This document shows, piece by piece, positions 44,125 to 53,029 of a stretch of 64,000 bases of DNA. This DNA comes from Dyadobacter sp. CY347 (GTDB lineage: Bacteria; Bacteroidota; Bacteroidia; Cytophagales; Spirosomataceae): assembly GCF_021502655.1 (NCBI RefSeq), contig NZ_JAKFFT010000010.1:1-64000 (forward strand), read 5' to 3'. A program made the translations under genes and the position numbers. Each line of letters begins with the position of its first letter. The first letter of the stretch is position 1. Below the pieces are notes generated by a model. The model did no database searches. It saw only the letters and a program-made list of their open reading frames with translations, and was not told where the DNA came from.

Positions 44125-45654
44125 ATGAAAAGAAGAGAATTCATCGCCTCGGCGTCGTCTATGATGTTGCCACTCACTGTAAGTGGCATGGGCATCAAAA
44201 CATTAAGCCAAACCTCCTCAATGGTTCGGTCGGTACTTAAAACCAATGCCGCTCAAACCGATAGGGTTTTAGTAATCATTTATTTAAATGGCGGTAATGA
44301 TGGCCTGAATACAGTCATTCCGTTGGATCAATATTCTAAATATTATAGTCTACGGAGTAATATAGCTATACCTGAAAGTAGTGTCCTAAAACTCAATGGA
44401 AATCTGGAAACAGGATTTCACCCAGCGATGACGGGCATGCAAAATTTATATAATGAAGGTAAACTCGCCATTGCACATTCCGTCTCTTATCCTAATCCAA
44501 ACCAGTCACATGTGCGTTCGACTGATATCTGGATGACGGGTGTAAACTCTGATGTATACTCCTCGTCAGGATGGGCTGGAAGATATCTGGAAAGCAGGTT
44601 TGCCAATTATCCCATGAATTATCCGAATCCTCAAATGCCGGACCCATTGGCCATTCAGATTGGCTACATGGATACTACGACCCTAAAAGGAAATCAGCAA
44701 ACAACCAATATCTCTTTTGAAGATCCGTCTAAGTTCTACCAGATGATGGGAGCGCTCGGAACGGTTAATTCCGATGACATGCCGTGCTGTGATGCGGGTG
44801 ACTTAATTAGCTTTATCAAACAGCAACAAATTTCATCAATTGGATACTCTTCCCGAATCAAGGCTGCTGCGGATGCAGGGCGCAATCTAGCAACATATCC
44901 AACCACTACTTCTGTCAACGACTTATCAGAACAACTAAAAATTGTTGCACGACTGATTCACGGCGGATTGAAATCCAAGTTGTATTTTGTGGAGATGGGT
45001 GGTTTTGATACACATGCAACACAGATAGGCAGCACACCGACGGAAGGAGTGCATGCAAATCTTTTGAAAAAACTATCTGAGGGCATATCAGCATTTCAAA
45101 AAGATTTGAACCTTCAAGGTATAGAAGACAAAGTAATTGGTATGACATTCTCTGATTTTGGTCGCCGGGCTAACTCTAATATCTCAAAGGGCACTGACCA
45201 TGGAATAGCTGCTCCAATGTTCATTTTCGGCACAGGAATCAAAAGACAACTGGTGGGAACCAACCCAGACTTGGTCAATGACATGATTCCGCTAACGATG
45301 AATCCCTCCAACAAAAACCAGGACATCAAAATGCAGATCGATTTTAGAAGAATCTATTCTGATATGCTGAATGACTGGTTTGGGACTAATAAGAGCACTA
45401 CAGAATCCCTGTTATTTGGAGCGCACAGAACGACATCATTATTTTCCAATACGATCGAAAGTTTGGGATCTGGTGCCTGGCCTGACCGGAACCTTTGGTC
45501 ATCAAACAGAATGCCTGGTCCGGGAGATTATGTCAAAATTAATTCCGGCCATATCGTGTCGCTGGGCGAAAACATCACGGTCAGGAACATTCACGTTGAA
45601 GGCAATGGGGAATTAAAGCTTCTTCCAAACGTCAAAGTAAATACGACGGGCTGA
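44125..45654 (+). CDS. DUF1501 family protein with Tat-like signal and short G8-like tail
   Basis: A 509-residue member of the DUF1501 family, which shares the alkaline-phosphatase-like fold and is often annotated as a twin-arginine-signal protein. The start MKRREFIASASSMMLPLTVS has the twin Arg and a hydrophobic stretch as in Tat signals. VLVIIYLNGGNDGLNTVIPL is the family signature; HPAMTGMQNLYNEGKLAIAHS and VEMGGFDTHATQ are also typical. After about residue 445, a Trp-rich piece (WPDRNLWSSNRMPGPGD, then VKINSGHIVSLGENITV) resembles the start of a G8 or similar beta-helix domain but stops after about 60 residues. A terminator follows. Confidence 0.85.
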   Translation: MKRREFIASASSMMLPLTVSGMGIKTLSQTSSMVRSVLKTNAAQTDRVLVIIYLNGGNDGLNTVIPLDQYSKYYSLRSNIAIPESSVLKLNGNLETGFHPAMTGMQNLYNEGKLAIAHSVSYPNPNQSHVRSTDIWMTGVNSDVYSSSGWAGRYLESRFANYPMNYPNPQMPDPLAIQIGYMDTTTLKGNQQTTNISFEDPSKFYQMMGALGTVNSDDMPCCDAGDLISFIKQQQISSIGYSSRIKAAADAGRNLATYPTTTSVNDLSEQLKIVARLIHGGLKSKLYFVEMGGFDTHATQIGSTPTEGVHANLLKKLSEGISAFQKDLNLQGIEDKVIGMTFSDFGRRANSNISKGTDHGIAAPMFIFGTGIKRQLVGTNPDLVNDMIPLTMNPSNKNQDIKMQIDFRRIYSDMLNDWFGTNKSTTESLLFGAHRTTSLFSNTIESLGSGAWPDRNLWSSNRMPGPGDYVKINSGHIVSLGENITVRNIHVEGNGELKLLPNVKVNTTG

Positions 45655-45683
45655 TCCTGATCATACACTTTCTTGTCAATCCT

Positions 45684-45722
45684 AAGGTGCAATTACTTTT
45701 ATACTAATTGCACCTTTCCTTT
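45684..45722 (+). terminator. Terminator after the DUF1501 gene
   Basis: A perfect 12-bp stem (AAGGTGCAATTA at 45684-45695 with TAATTGCACCTT at 45705-45716), a 9-base loop and a weak TCCTTT tail, 30 bases after the stop codon. Confidence 0.7.
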
Positions 45723-45794
45723 GCTATCGGCCGGATCGTGTGCTAATAATGCTGAATTTTGATTTAATGCGCATCAAGTTTAAGGTCAATTGGC

Positions 45795-45802
45795 TATTTT
45801 TG
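45795..45802 (+). promoter_or_regulatory. Candidate -7 box (TATTTTTG) before the next glycosyltransferase
   Basis: TATTTTTG matches TAnnTTTG 43 bases ahead of the ATG at 45845 and lies downstream of the terminator at 45684. It argues that transcription restarts here, and it disfavours the upstream GTG (45740) as the start of the next gene. Confidence 0.45.
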
Positions 45803-45844
45803 CGACTCGTTAGATCTTTTTACACACATTACGCATTCCTTTTG

Positions 45845-46960
45845 ATGGTTAAGTCAAAAAAATTGGCAGTCGTAGGGTTCAGTGGACTCAGCGGAGCAAC
45901 CCAAGTTGGATTAAATTTTGTTGGCGGTGTCGATATCCCCAAAGACGACATTATCTTCATTTTCTACGGCAAGACCGACGCCGTTAATTCAGGTTATACA
46001 GACGAACTTAGGACATTCGGGGTCGATCACCATTTCGCTAAAAAGACGCGTGGTAAAATTGACTTGCCTGCCGAATTTGAAGTTTTCAAATTTTTGCAAA
46101 AATACAAACCCAACAATGTATTACTTGCATCCTCTGCCCCGATTTTTGGCGTGCTGGCTTACAAAATACTCAACTATTTCAGGTCTAACATCATTACAAT
46201 TGAGCAACATCCGCTTAATCTGACCAGCGTTAAGGAATATCTGCACTCTTACATTGGATTTACATTTTTTGAATATGTTGTCCCTGCGTCGCAAGCTTAT
46301 GCAGATGGATTTTCAGCTGCAATGCGTCCGTTTTCCAAAATTTTTGCAAAAAAAATGGTTGTGGTTCCCAATGGGCTAAACATCCCTGCTCCATTTGCAC
46401 CCGGCGAGGCATTGGCTGGTAAAGCAACCATAAATCTCGGTATGGCTGCAAGATTCGATGATGTAAAAGACTTCGAAACCGTCATCAGGGCCGTAGCAAA
46501 GCTAAACAGCGGGGGTAACACTAAATACATTTTCAAAATAGCAGGAGACGGGCCAAACAGAAGCAGAATCGAAAGTTTGGTTAAAGAACTTGGCCAGGAA
46601 GAAAGCATTAAGTTTTATGGATTGCTCCCTAAAAATGAAATGGTTGCATTTTATCAGAATCTCGACATTTACATTCAGTCCACCACCGGCGAAGCAATGA
46701 GCATTTCAATGTTGGAAGCGATGGGTTACGGCTTGATATTTATTGGAACAAGGGTCAGAGGTGTTCAGGAATTTATCATTCCTGACAAGAATGGCGTTCT
46801 GTTTGAATGTGGTAATGCGAATGACCTCGTGGCGCAAATTGAAAGAATTGTCGCAGATCCCGCATTATCGAAGTCCCTTGCATCAGGCGCCAGGTTACAT
46901 TATGAGCACAATTTTAGCTTAAAAAATATGGTTAGTGGATACAGCCGTTTGCTGCGGTAA
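45845..46960 (+). CDS. Glycosyltransferase family 4
   Basis: A 371-residue GT4 enzyme when started at ATG 45845 (MVKSKKLAVVGFSGLSGATQ). An open frame runs back to a GTG at 45740, but the extra 35 residues are not family-like and would overlap a promoter-like box. The C-terminal half has INLGMAARFDDVKDFETVI, IAGDGPNRSRIESLV and QSTTGEAMSISMLEAMGYG (the E-x7-E donor region). It follows the DUF1501 terminator and runs into a second GT4 gene. Confidence 0.83.
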   Translation: MVKSKKLAVVGFSGLSGATQVGLNFVGGVDIPKDDIIFIFYGKTDAVNSGYTDELRTFGVDHHFAKKTRGKIDLPAEFEVFKFLQKYKPNNVLLASSAPIFGVLAYKILNYFRSNIITIEQHPLNLTSVKEYLHSYIGFTFFEYVVPASQAYADGFSAAMRPFSKIFAKKMVVVPNGLNIPAPFAPGEALAGKATINLGMAARFDDVKDFETVIRAVAKLNSGGNTKYIFKIAGDGPNRSRIESLVKELGQEESIKFYGLLPKNEMVAFYQNLDIYIQSTTGEAMSISMLEAMGYGLIFIGTRVRGVQEFIIPDKNGVLFECGNANDLVAQIERIVADPALSKSLASGARLHYEHNFSLKNMVSGYSRLLR

Positions 46961-47027
46961 CGGCAGCGATAGCAGGCATCATTCAATTTGGATTAAAAGT
47001 AAAAATGCTCCCCCAGTAACTACTATT

Positions 47028-48116
47028 TTGAAAAAGAAAAAGCTCATATACATTCTTCACGACATTAAAATGGGCGGCGTTGAAGTGGCCCTTACATCCG
47101 CAATTCCCGAATTACACGCTCAATTCGAGCTTAGGGTAATGGTCCTTGGCACTGTCGACAAAGCAATGACGGCCCACCTTACTCCTGAGGAACTGGCCTG
47201 CTTTTACACATTTGATTACAAGCTTTTCACTTATCCATTCTTCATTTTCAAGCTCGTTGCATTTGTCCTCCGCTTTAACCCCGACGTAATGATCTGTTCG
47301 TTATGGAGGGCATCGCTGGTTGGAACGATTGTTAAACGCATCCGAAACAAAATACCGTTTCTATCCTGCATCCATAGCACAAGGTTTGTGCATGTTTTCG
47401 ACAAAACCTGCACACTGGCGGCACTCAATGTGGCAGATAAGATCCTTGCCGACTCCACGGCCTCAGCCGATTTCATCAGAAATACGCTTCATCCAAAAGT
47501 GCCTGTTGAAATCGTCTCATTTTACACGCATAGCTCGCCTTCCCGGAGAAATATTGCACCCTATCATACAGAAGACATTAAATTTATGTTTTTGGGGCGC
47601 CTGAACCCGGTCAAAAATATGCCCATGGCGATTGATCTGATTCATGACCTTCGTGCACTCGGTTGGCCGGTAACATTGGATATCTACGGCCGCGACAATG
47701 GTGTAATGAGCTCAATTACAGAACATATCAGGAATAAAAAGCTGGAAAATTATATCCATTTCAAATCTGAATTAAATTATAAGGAAAAAATAGAAGCGTT
47801 TGGAAAGCACAATTTTCTGCTTCAATTGAGTTTAAAAGAAGGCATGGCCATGAGTGTGGCAGAGGCCATGCAGAACGGATTAGTTTGTATTGTTTCTCCC
47901 GTCGGCGAAATCCCGAATTATGCAAAGGATATGGAATCTGCCATATTTGTCGATATTTGGAAAAAAGAAGCGTGGGCAGAGGCGATTACCAAAATTGAAC
48001 GTGTTTTTAAAGAGCCGGAATTATATGAAAGGCTATCTTTAAATTGCTACGAAAATTTGAAGAATGTGGAAACCTATTCAAAGTCATTAATACGAAATAT
48101 TGAGCGCGTAGCTTAG
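47028..48116 (+). CDS. Glycosyltransferase family 4
   Basis: A 362-residue GT4 enzyme. The best start is TTG 47028 (KKKKLIYILHDIKMGGVEVA). The frame is open back to a GTG at 46935, but that piece overlaps the previous gene and is not family-like. Donor-site features are FMFLGRLNPVKNMPMAIDLI and QLSLKEGMAMSVAEAMQNG. It probably adds one sugar of the repeat unit; it resembles its upstream neighbour in general fold but is not a close copy. Confidence 0.82.
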   Translation: MKKKKLIYILHDIKMGGVEVALTSAIPELHAQFELRVMVLGTVDKAMTAHLTPEELACFYTFDYKLFTYPFFIFKLVAFVLRFNPDVMICSLWRASLVGTIVKRIRNKIPFLSCIHSTRFVHVFDKTCTLAALNVADKILADSTASADFIRNTLHPKVPVEIVSFYTHSSPSRRNIAPYHTEDIKFMFLGRLNPVKNMPMAIDLIHDLRALGWPVTLDIYGRDNGVMSSITEHIRNKKLENYIHFKSELNYKEKIEAFGKHNFLLQLSLKEGMAMSVAEAMQNGLVCIVSPVGEIPNYAKDMESAIFVDIWKKEAWAEAITKIERVFKEPELYERLSLNCYENLKNVETYSKSLIRNIERVA

Positions 48117-48179
48117 TAATATCAACCATTGCAGCCAATTATTGCATGACATTACAATCGATTAAACAATAAAAACTAT

Positions 48180-49445
48180 ATGCACCAAAACGATAAGATT
48201 ATCTGCGTGGTAGGCCTCGGTTATGTGGGTCTTCCTCTGGCAGTTGAATTCGGAAAAATTTTCAGCACCATCGGACTGGATATTAACCAGCAAAGGATCA
48301 ACGAGTTAAAAGAACATTTCGACCGGACATTGGAGGTTGACAAAGCTGGTCTAATGGCCGCTTCGAAGCTTCGGTTTACGTACGATGAAAAAGAGGTTTC
48401 CGAAGCGACTATCTTCATTATCACCGTTCCGACACCAGTCGACCAATTCAACAATCCAGATCTTACGCCTGTCCGTAAAGCAACGGAAACTGTTGCGAGG
48501 AACCTGAAAACCGGTGACATCGTCATTTATGAATCGACGGTTTACCCAGGTGTGACGGAGGATTATTGTGTTCCCATTTTAGAAAAAATTTCCGGATTAA
48601 AGTTCAACCAGGATTTCTTCTGCGGCTATTCACCTGAAAGGATTAATCCGGGTGACAAACATCATACGCTGACCAAAATAAGGAAAGTGACATCCGGCTC
48701 GACGCCCGAAATTGCCGAAGAAGTAAATAATTTATATGCCTCTATCATTACTGCCGGCACATTTAAAGCGTCGAGTATTAAAGTTGCTGAGTCTGCAAAA
48801 GTGATTGAGAATGCGCAACGCGACATTAACATTGCATTTGTTAATGAGCTGGCGAAAATTTTTAACCTGCTCAAAATCGACACAAGCGAAGTGCTCGAAG
48901 CGGCAGGGACAAAATGGAATTTTCTTCCGTTTAGGCCGGGGCTTGTGGGAGGACATTGCATCGGCGTCGATCCCTTTTATCTGGCACAGAAGGCAAAGGA
49001 AGTAGGTTACCATCCCGAAATTATCCTGGCCGGCCGCAGACTGAATGACTCAATGGGCCCTTATGTTGCCACCCAGTTTGTGAAGTTGCTAATCCAAAGC
49101 GAGCGTAAGATCAAAGGGCAGGACGTGCTCGTCTTAGGGATAACATTCAAAGAAAACTGCCCCGATATCCGGAATAGCAGGGTTATTGACATTGTAAGGG
49201 AGCTCGAATCATATGAAATGAATGTGCATGTGTACGACCCCTGGGCAGATAAAGATGAAGTGGAGCACGAATACGGCATTCGACTGATTGATAAACTCGA
49301 CGGACTTAGCGGATATCAGGGCATTATTGCCGCAGTGGGCCATGATCAGTTACTTGATCTTGAAATTCCCTCAGGAGAAAATGCGCCGATTGTTTACGAT
49401 GTGAAAGGAATATATCCAAAAGATAAAGGTTACACCAGGCTTTAA
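48180..49445 (+). CDS. UDP-N-acetylhexosamine 6-dehydrogenase, TviB/WbpO type
   Basis: A 421-residue member of the UDP-glucose/GDP-mannose dehydrogenase family. It oxidises C6 of UDP-GlcNAc or UDP-GalNAc to the uronic acid. Features are the NAD-binding ICVVGLGYVGLPLAVEFG, ESTVYPGVTED, and the catalytic Cys in GLVGGHCIGVDPFYLAQKA, the last close to TviB (Vi antigen). The following TviC/WbpP-type epimerase supports this over UDP-glucose as substrate. Together they would supply UDP-GalNAcA or UDP-GlcNAcA. Confidence 0.9.
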   Translation: MHQNDKIICVVGLGYVGLPLAVEFGKIFSTIGLDINQQRINELKEHFDRTLEVDKAGLMAASKLRFTYDEKEVSEATIFIITVPTPVDQFNNPDLTPVRKATETVARNLKTGDIVIYESTVYPGVTEDYCVPILEKISGLKFNQDFFCGYSPERINPGDKHHTLTKIRKVTSGSTPEIAEEVNNLYASIITAGTFKASSIKVAESAKVIENAQRDINIAFVNELAKIFNLLKIDTSEVLEAAGTKWNFLPFRPGLVGGHCIGVDPFYLAQKAKEVGYHPEIILAGRRLNDSMGPYVATQFVKLLIQSERKIKGQDVLVLGITFKENCPDIRNSRVIDIVRELESYEMNVHVYDPWADKDEVEHEYGIRLIDKLDGLSGYQGIIAAVGHDQLLDLEIPSGENAPIVYDVKGIYPKDKGYTRL

Positions 49446-49503
49446 GGCATGCGTCAACGCTCTTTAAAATAGCCGTTATATTAAATCTCAGCTTCATAAC
49501 TCA

Positions 49504-50496
49504 ATGACTTTCAATCAATATCATCAGCAGGATATCACTTCCTCTACATTCCTTATCACCGGAGGAGCCGGATTTATTGGTTCTAACCTGGTTGCTTATC
49601 TTGCTCAGTATCAAGCCGCGAAAATTGTGGTGCTTGATAACTTATCGACGGGTTACCTGGAAAACATTGCGGAGTTTATAGAAAAAGGAAAAGTTGAGTT
49701 CATTGAAGGAGACATCAGGAATTATGAAACCTGCGCAAAAGCCATGCAAGGTGTCGATTATGTGTTGCATGAAGCTGCGCTCGGCTCGGTGCCACGGAGC
49801 ATTAACGATCCGATTACAACGAATGAAGTGAATATTAGCGGCTTTTTGAATATTCTTCAGGCCGCTAAGGAAGCTGGTGTAAAGCGTATGGTCTATGCAG
49901 CGTCCTCATCCACATATGGGGATAGTCCCTCGCTCCCAAAGCAGGAAGCGATTATCGGAAACCCGCTCTCGCCTTACGCCGTTACAAAATTTGTGAATGA
50001 GCTATATGCTGATGTTTTTTCAAGGACCTATCAGTTTCATAGCGTCGGACTTAGATATTTTAATGTATTTGGCCCGAAACAAAATGTAAATGGCCCTTAT
50101 GCAGCAGTAATTCCGCTGTTCATAACACAGGTGTTGAATGGTGAGCGGCCGGTGATCAACGGCGATGGCTTGACTTCCCGCGATTTCACTTTCGTATCCA
50201 ATGTTGTTCAGGCCAATATCAAGGCGTTGCTCGCAGACAATCTGACTAAGCACGAGGTTTTCAATGTTGCGTGCAATGAGCAAACTTCCCTTACAGAACT
50301 CGTCTCGGCGATAACTGAGGAGTTGGGCAGCTCACTCGAACCTACCTATGTGCCGGAAAGAAGAGGTGATGTAAAGCACAGTCTTGCGGATATTTCAAAA
50401 GCAAAATCACAATTAAACTATCAGCCTGAAGTACTTTTTAAGAACGGACTTAGAGAAACCATTCTCTATTTTCAAGAATTGACCAGCGCTTCCTGA
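49504..50496 (+). CDS. UDP-HexNAc(A) 4-epimerase, TviC/WbpP type SDR
   Basis: A 330-residue extended SDR that interconverts gluco- and galacto- forms of UDP-HexNAc or UDP-HexNAcA. FLITGGAGFIGSNLVAYL is the nucleotide site, AASSSTYGDSPSLPK and SPYAVTKFVNELYA hold the catalytic Ser/Tyr/Lys. GLRYFNVFGPKQNVNGPYAAVIPLF and DGLTSRDFTFVSNVV are typical of WbpP/TviC. It follows the TviB-type gene after 58 bases. Confidence 0.9.
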   Translation: MTFNQYHQQDITSSTFLITGGAGFIGSNLVAYLAQYQAAKIVVLDNLSTGYLENIAEFIEKGKVEFIEGDIRNYETCAKAMQGVDYVLHEAALGSVPRSINDPITTNEVNISGFLNILQAAKEAGVKRMVYAASSSTYGDSPSLPKQEAIIGNPLSPYAVTKFVNELYADVFSRTYQFHSVGLRYFNVFGPKQNVNGPYAAVIPLFITQVLNGERPVINGDGLTSRDFTFVSNVVQANIKALLADNLTKHEVFNVACNEQTSLTELVSAITEELGSSLEPTYVPERRGDVKHSLADISKAKSQLNYQPEVLFKNGLRETILYFQELTSAS

Positions 50497-50560
50497 TTTT
50501 AATTCAAAGCTACTCGATCAATCAAATTTTCAGGCACTAAATAAAATACACCACACTAGA

Positions 50561-51727
50561 ATGGAGGAAATCAAATTACTTAGGATAACAACCGAAACTT
50601 ATTCGCTACGTATATTATTAAAGGGCCAGCTGAAATACATGTCGGAGCACGGTGTAGAAGTGTCTATGGCAAGTACGCCGGATAAATTTGTTGGTGATTT
50701 GGTGCTCAATCAAAGAGCCCGGTTTTATCCACTCAATCTTTCCAGGGAATTGACACCCTTTAAAGACCTGATTGCCCTTTTCAACACCATTCGGCTCATC
50801 AGGAAAATCAAACCGCATATTGTTCATACCCATTCTCCTAAGGCGGGAATTATCGGAATGCTTGCAGCTTATATTTGCAGGGTTCCCCTCAGAATGCACA
50901 CAGTGGCCGGGCTGCCGCTCATGGAGGTCACCGGCTCAAAAAGAAAACTCCTTGATTTTGTCGAATCGTTAACTTACGACTGTGCGCATTGGGTTTTACC
51001 TAACTCACAGGAGCTTAGGAAATTTATTTTAGATAACGATCTGGGTTCTGATAAATCCAAAGTGCTCGTTCTTGGAAACGGCAGCAGCAATGGCATTGAC
51101 CTCGAATACTTCTCTGTAACACCCAAATTGCGGGAAGAAAGCAATGAGTTCAGGAAGGCGCACAACATTGGCAACAGCGATGTGGTCCTGGCATTTATGG
51201 GCCGTCTTGCTAACTATAAAGGTGTGAATGAGTTGGTTGAAGCGTTCCTCATTCTGAAAAAGCGCCATCAAAACCTGAAACTTATTTTAATAGGGGCGCC
51301 GGAGGAACTGAATCCATTAAAAGCAGAAACAGATGCGGAAATTAAAAACAACGAATCCATCATTGCGGTCGGACATCAGCATGACGTGCGGAAATTTTTA
51401 GTTGCTGCGGAAATATTTGTGTTTCCAAGTTACAGAGAGGGTTTTCCGCAGGCACTCTTACAGGCCAGCGCAATGGGCATTCCATGCATAGCAACGAACA
51501 TTAACGGCTGCAATGAAATGATCGACGACGGGAACACGGGACTTTTGATACAACCGAAAAGTGTTGGCGCGATTGTTGATGCGTGTGAAAAGTTAATCAG
51601 CAATAAGTCGGCAAGCAGGGAAATGGGAAAATTAGCACAGCAGTTTGTTCTTAAAAATTTCGAACAGCAACAATTGTGGAATGACATTCTTACATTTTAC
51701 AAATCAAATTTGCCGTCAAAAAAATAA
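50561..51727 (+). CDS. Glycosyltransferase family 4, PglA/WbpX-like
   Basis: A 388-residue GT4 enzyme. The N-terminal half has SLRILLKGQLKYMSEHGVEV and VHTHSPKAGIIGMLAA, typical of a group that acts early on undecaprenyl-linked HexNAc. The C-terminal half has AFMGRLANYKGVNELVEAF and FVFPSYREGFPQALLQASAMG (donor site). It lies between the HexNAcA enzymes and the priming transferase, so an early transfer step, possibly of HexNAcA, is a reasonable guess. Confidence 0.85.
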   Translation: MEEIKLLRITTETYSLRILLKGQLKYMSEHGVEVSMASTPDKFVGDLVLNQRARFYPLNLSRELTPFKDLIALFNTIRLIRKIKPHIVHTHSPKAGIIGMLAAYICRVPLRMHTVAGLPLMEVTGSKRKLLDFVESLTYDCAHWVLPNSQELRKFILDNDLGSDKSKVLVLGNGSSNGIDLEYFSVTPKLREESNEFRKAHNIGNSDVVLAFMGRLANYKGVNELVEAFLILKKRHQNLKLILIGAPEELNPLKAETDAEIKNNESIIAVGHQHDVRKFLVAAEIFVFPSYREGFPQALLQASAMGIPCIATNINGCNEMIDDGNTGLLIQPKSVGAIVDACEKLISNKSASREMGKLAQQFVLKNFEQQQLWNDILTFYKSNLPSKK

Positions 51728-51814
51728 CGCAGCGAAAAAAATTTTTGATAAAACAAAAAAGTATAAACTTTCCGCACTTATCTTTATGAAATACTCGCTC
51801 AATACCCTCCCCTC

Positions 51815-51822
51815 TATATTTG
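51815..51822 (+). promoter_or_regulatory. Candidate -7 box (TATATTTG) in the spacer before the sugar transferase
   Basis: TATATTTG matches TAnnTTTG within the 261-base gene-free spacer 51728-51988, an AT-rich region with no gene. The leader to the sugar-transferase ATG would be about 160 bases. Confidence 0.35.
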
Positions 51823-51988
51823 AACATACAAGCTTATTTCCCGTTTGTTCAATCCCATAAACCTTTAATTAACTAAAATACGCCGAAGGTTCACTATACT
51901 CTGGCAAATGTTTTAAAATAGGAAATTTTACACTATAATTGCATTCTTTTTGCACACGCTTTAATCTTTTTACTATTGCCGCACACAT

Positions 51989-52990
51989 ATGGATCAAACT
52001 TCTGTTTCTAATCGAAAGTACGTACATCGATTGTTGAGCAAAAATGCTTCTACCGATGAAATCTTGATTATCACGAGTTATGACTATTTTCTGCAGAAAT
52101 ACGATTTAAAACATCTTCGTCAGATCTACAGGGAAATCATTTTAGTCCCTCATACCGCAGATGACGATTATCTGATCAACTACACCGTCAGACCTTTATT
52201 GGACAAATTTGAAAAAGTCCATCTTGTAACAAATCCCCATTACGACAAACGCAATAAAGTAATTTACGAATTAGTAATTCGTAAGAATAAATCCATACGC
52301 ATTACAACGGTTTATGACTTTTGCGAGAAAAGCTTAAAGAAGGTTTATATCCCGGAAGACATATCGGAGATGAATCCCAACTTATCGGATATGCCCTCAT
52401 TCGGCAAGAGAGTGAGATATCCAAAGAAGATCATCGACGTTGCGGTTTCGATTATCCTATTCTTACTTACTTTCCCTCTCTGGATTTTAAGCTATTTCCG
52501 AATTAAATTCGAGTCGCCCGGTCCCGTGTTTTACTATCAGGAAAGAGTTGGGATGGACAACATTGCTTTTAAATGTATCAAGTTCCGTTCGATGTCGTTG
52601 GATGCAGAGTCCAATGGAGCGACTTTCTCAAAAAAGAATGATTCCAGGACTTTCGGCTATGGATCTTTCATGAGGCTGAGCCGGATTGATGAGCTTCCCC
52701 AAATCATTAATATTTTTAAAAGAGATCTGTCATTGATCGGTCCACGGCCGGAAAGACAGGTGTTTACCGAGACCTTTGATGAACTGATTCCTTATTATAA
52801 TTCAAGGCATGCCATCAAGCCGGGAATCACCGGATATGCTCAGGTAATGTATTCTTACGGCGCGGGCGTCTTCGATGCACGTCACAAGCTGATGTACGAT
52901 CTTTACTACATCAAAAACTGGTCATTGTATCTTGAATTGAAGATCATTCTTCTTACGGCTGTTGTCATTTTTGGCAAAAGAGGGCGGTAA
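51989..52990 (+). CDS. Priming sugar-phosphate transferase (WbaP/WcaJ catalytic domain)
   Basis: A 333-residue bacterial sugar transferase that should load the first sugar phosphate onto undecaprenyl phosphate. The catalytic part (about 145-333) starts KKIIDVAVSIILFLLTFPLW, has SPGPVFYYQERVGMDN, then FKCIKFRSM and LSRIDELPQIINIFKRD, LIGPRPER and KPGITGYAQV. The N-terminal 140 residues are soluble (DEILIITSYDYFLQKYD) and replace the four-helix module of long WbaP/WcaJ proteins. It is the last cytosolic step enzyme of the locus and is followed by three Wzi-family genes. Confidence 0.9.
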   Translation: MDQTSVSNRKYVHRLLSKNASTDEILIITSYDYFLQKYDLKHLRQIYREIILVPHTADDDYLINYTVRPLLDKFEKVHLVTNPHYDKRNKVIYELVIRKNKSIRITTVYDFCEKSLKKVYIPEDISEMNPNLSDMPSFGKRVRYPKKIIDVAVSIILFLLTFPLWILSYFRIKFESPGPVFYYQERVGMDNIAFKCIKFRSMSLDAESNGATFSKKNDSRTFGYGSFMRLSRIDELPQIINIFKRDLSLIGPRPERQVFTETFDELIPYYNSRHAIKPGITGYAQVMYSYGAGVFDARHKLMYDLYYIKNWSLYLELKIILLTAVVIFGKRGR

Positions 52991-53029
52991 TAAATCCGGA
53001 AACATCATTTCGCGGTCAACTTATCATGC

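Noticed and set aside
45740..45844. GTG-started N-terminal extension of the glycosyltransferase
   Set aside because: The residues are not family-like, a promoter-like TATTTTTG lies within it, and MVKSKKLAVVGFSG at 45845 is a natural start.
46935..47027. GTG-started extension of the second glycosyltransferase
   Set aside because: It overlaps the previous coding region and encodes a non-conserved polar stretch; a start just before KKKKLIYILHD fits the family better.
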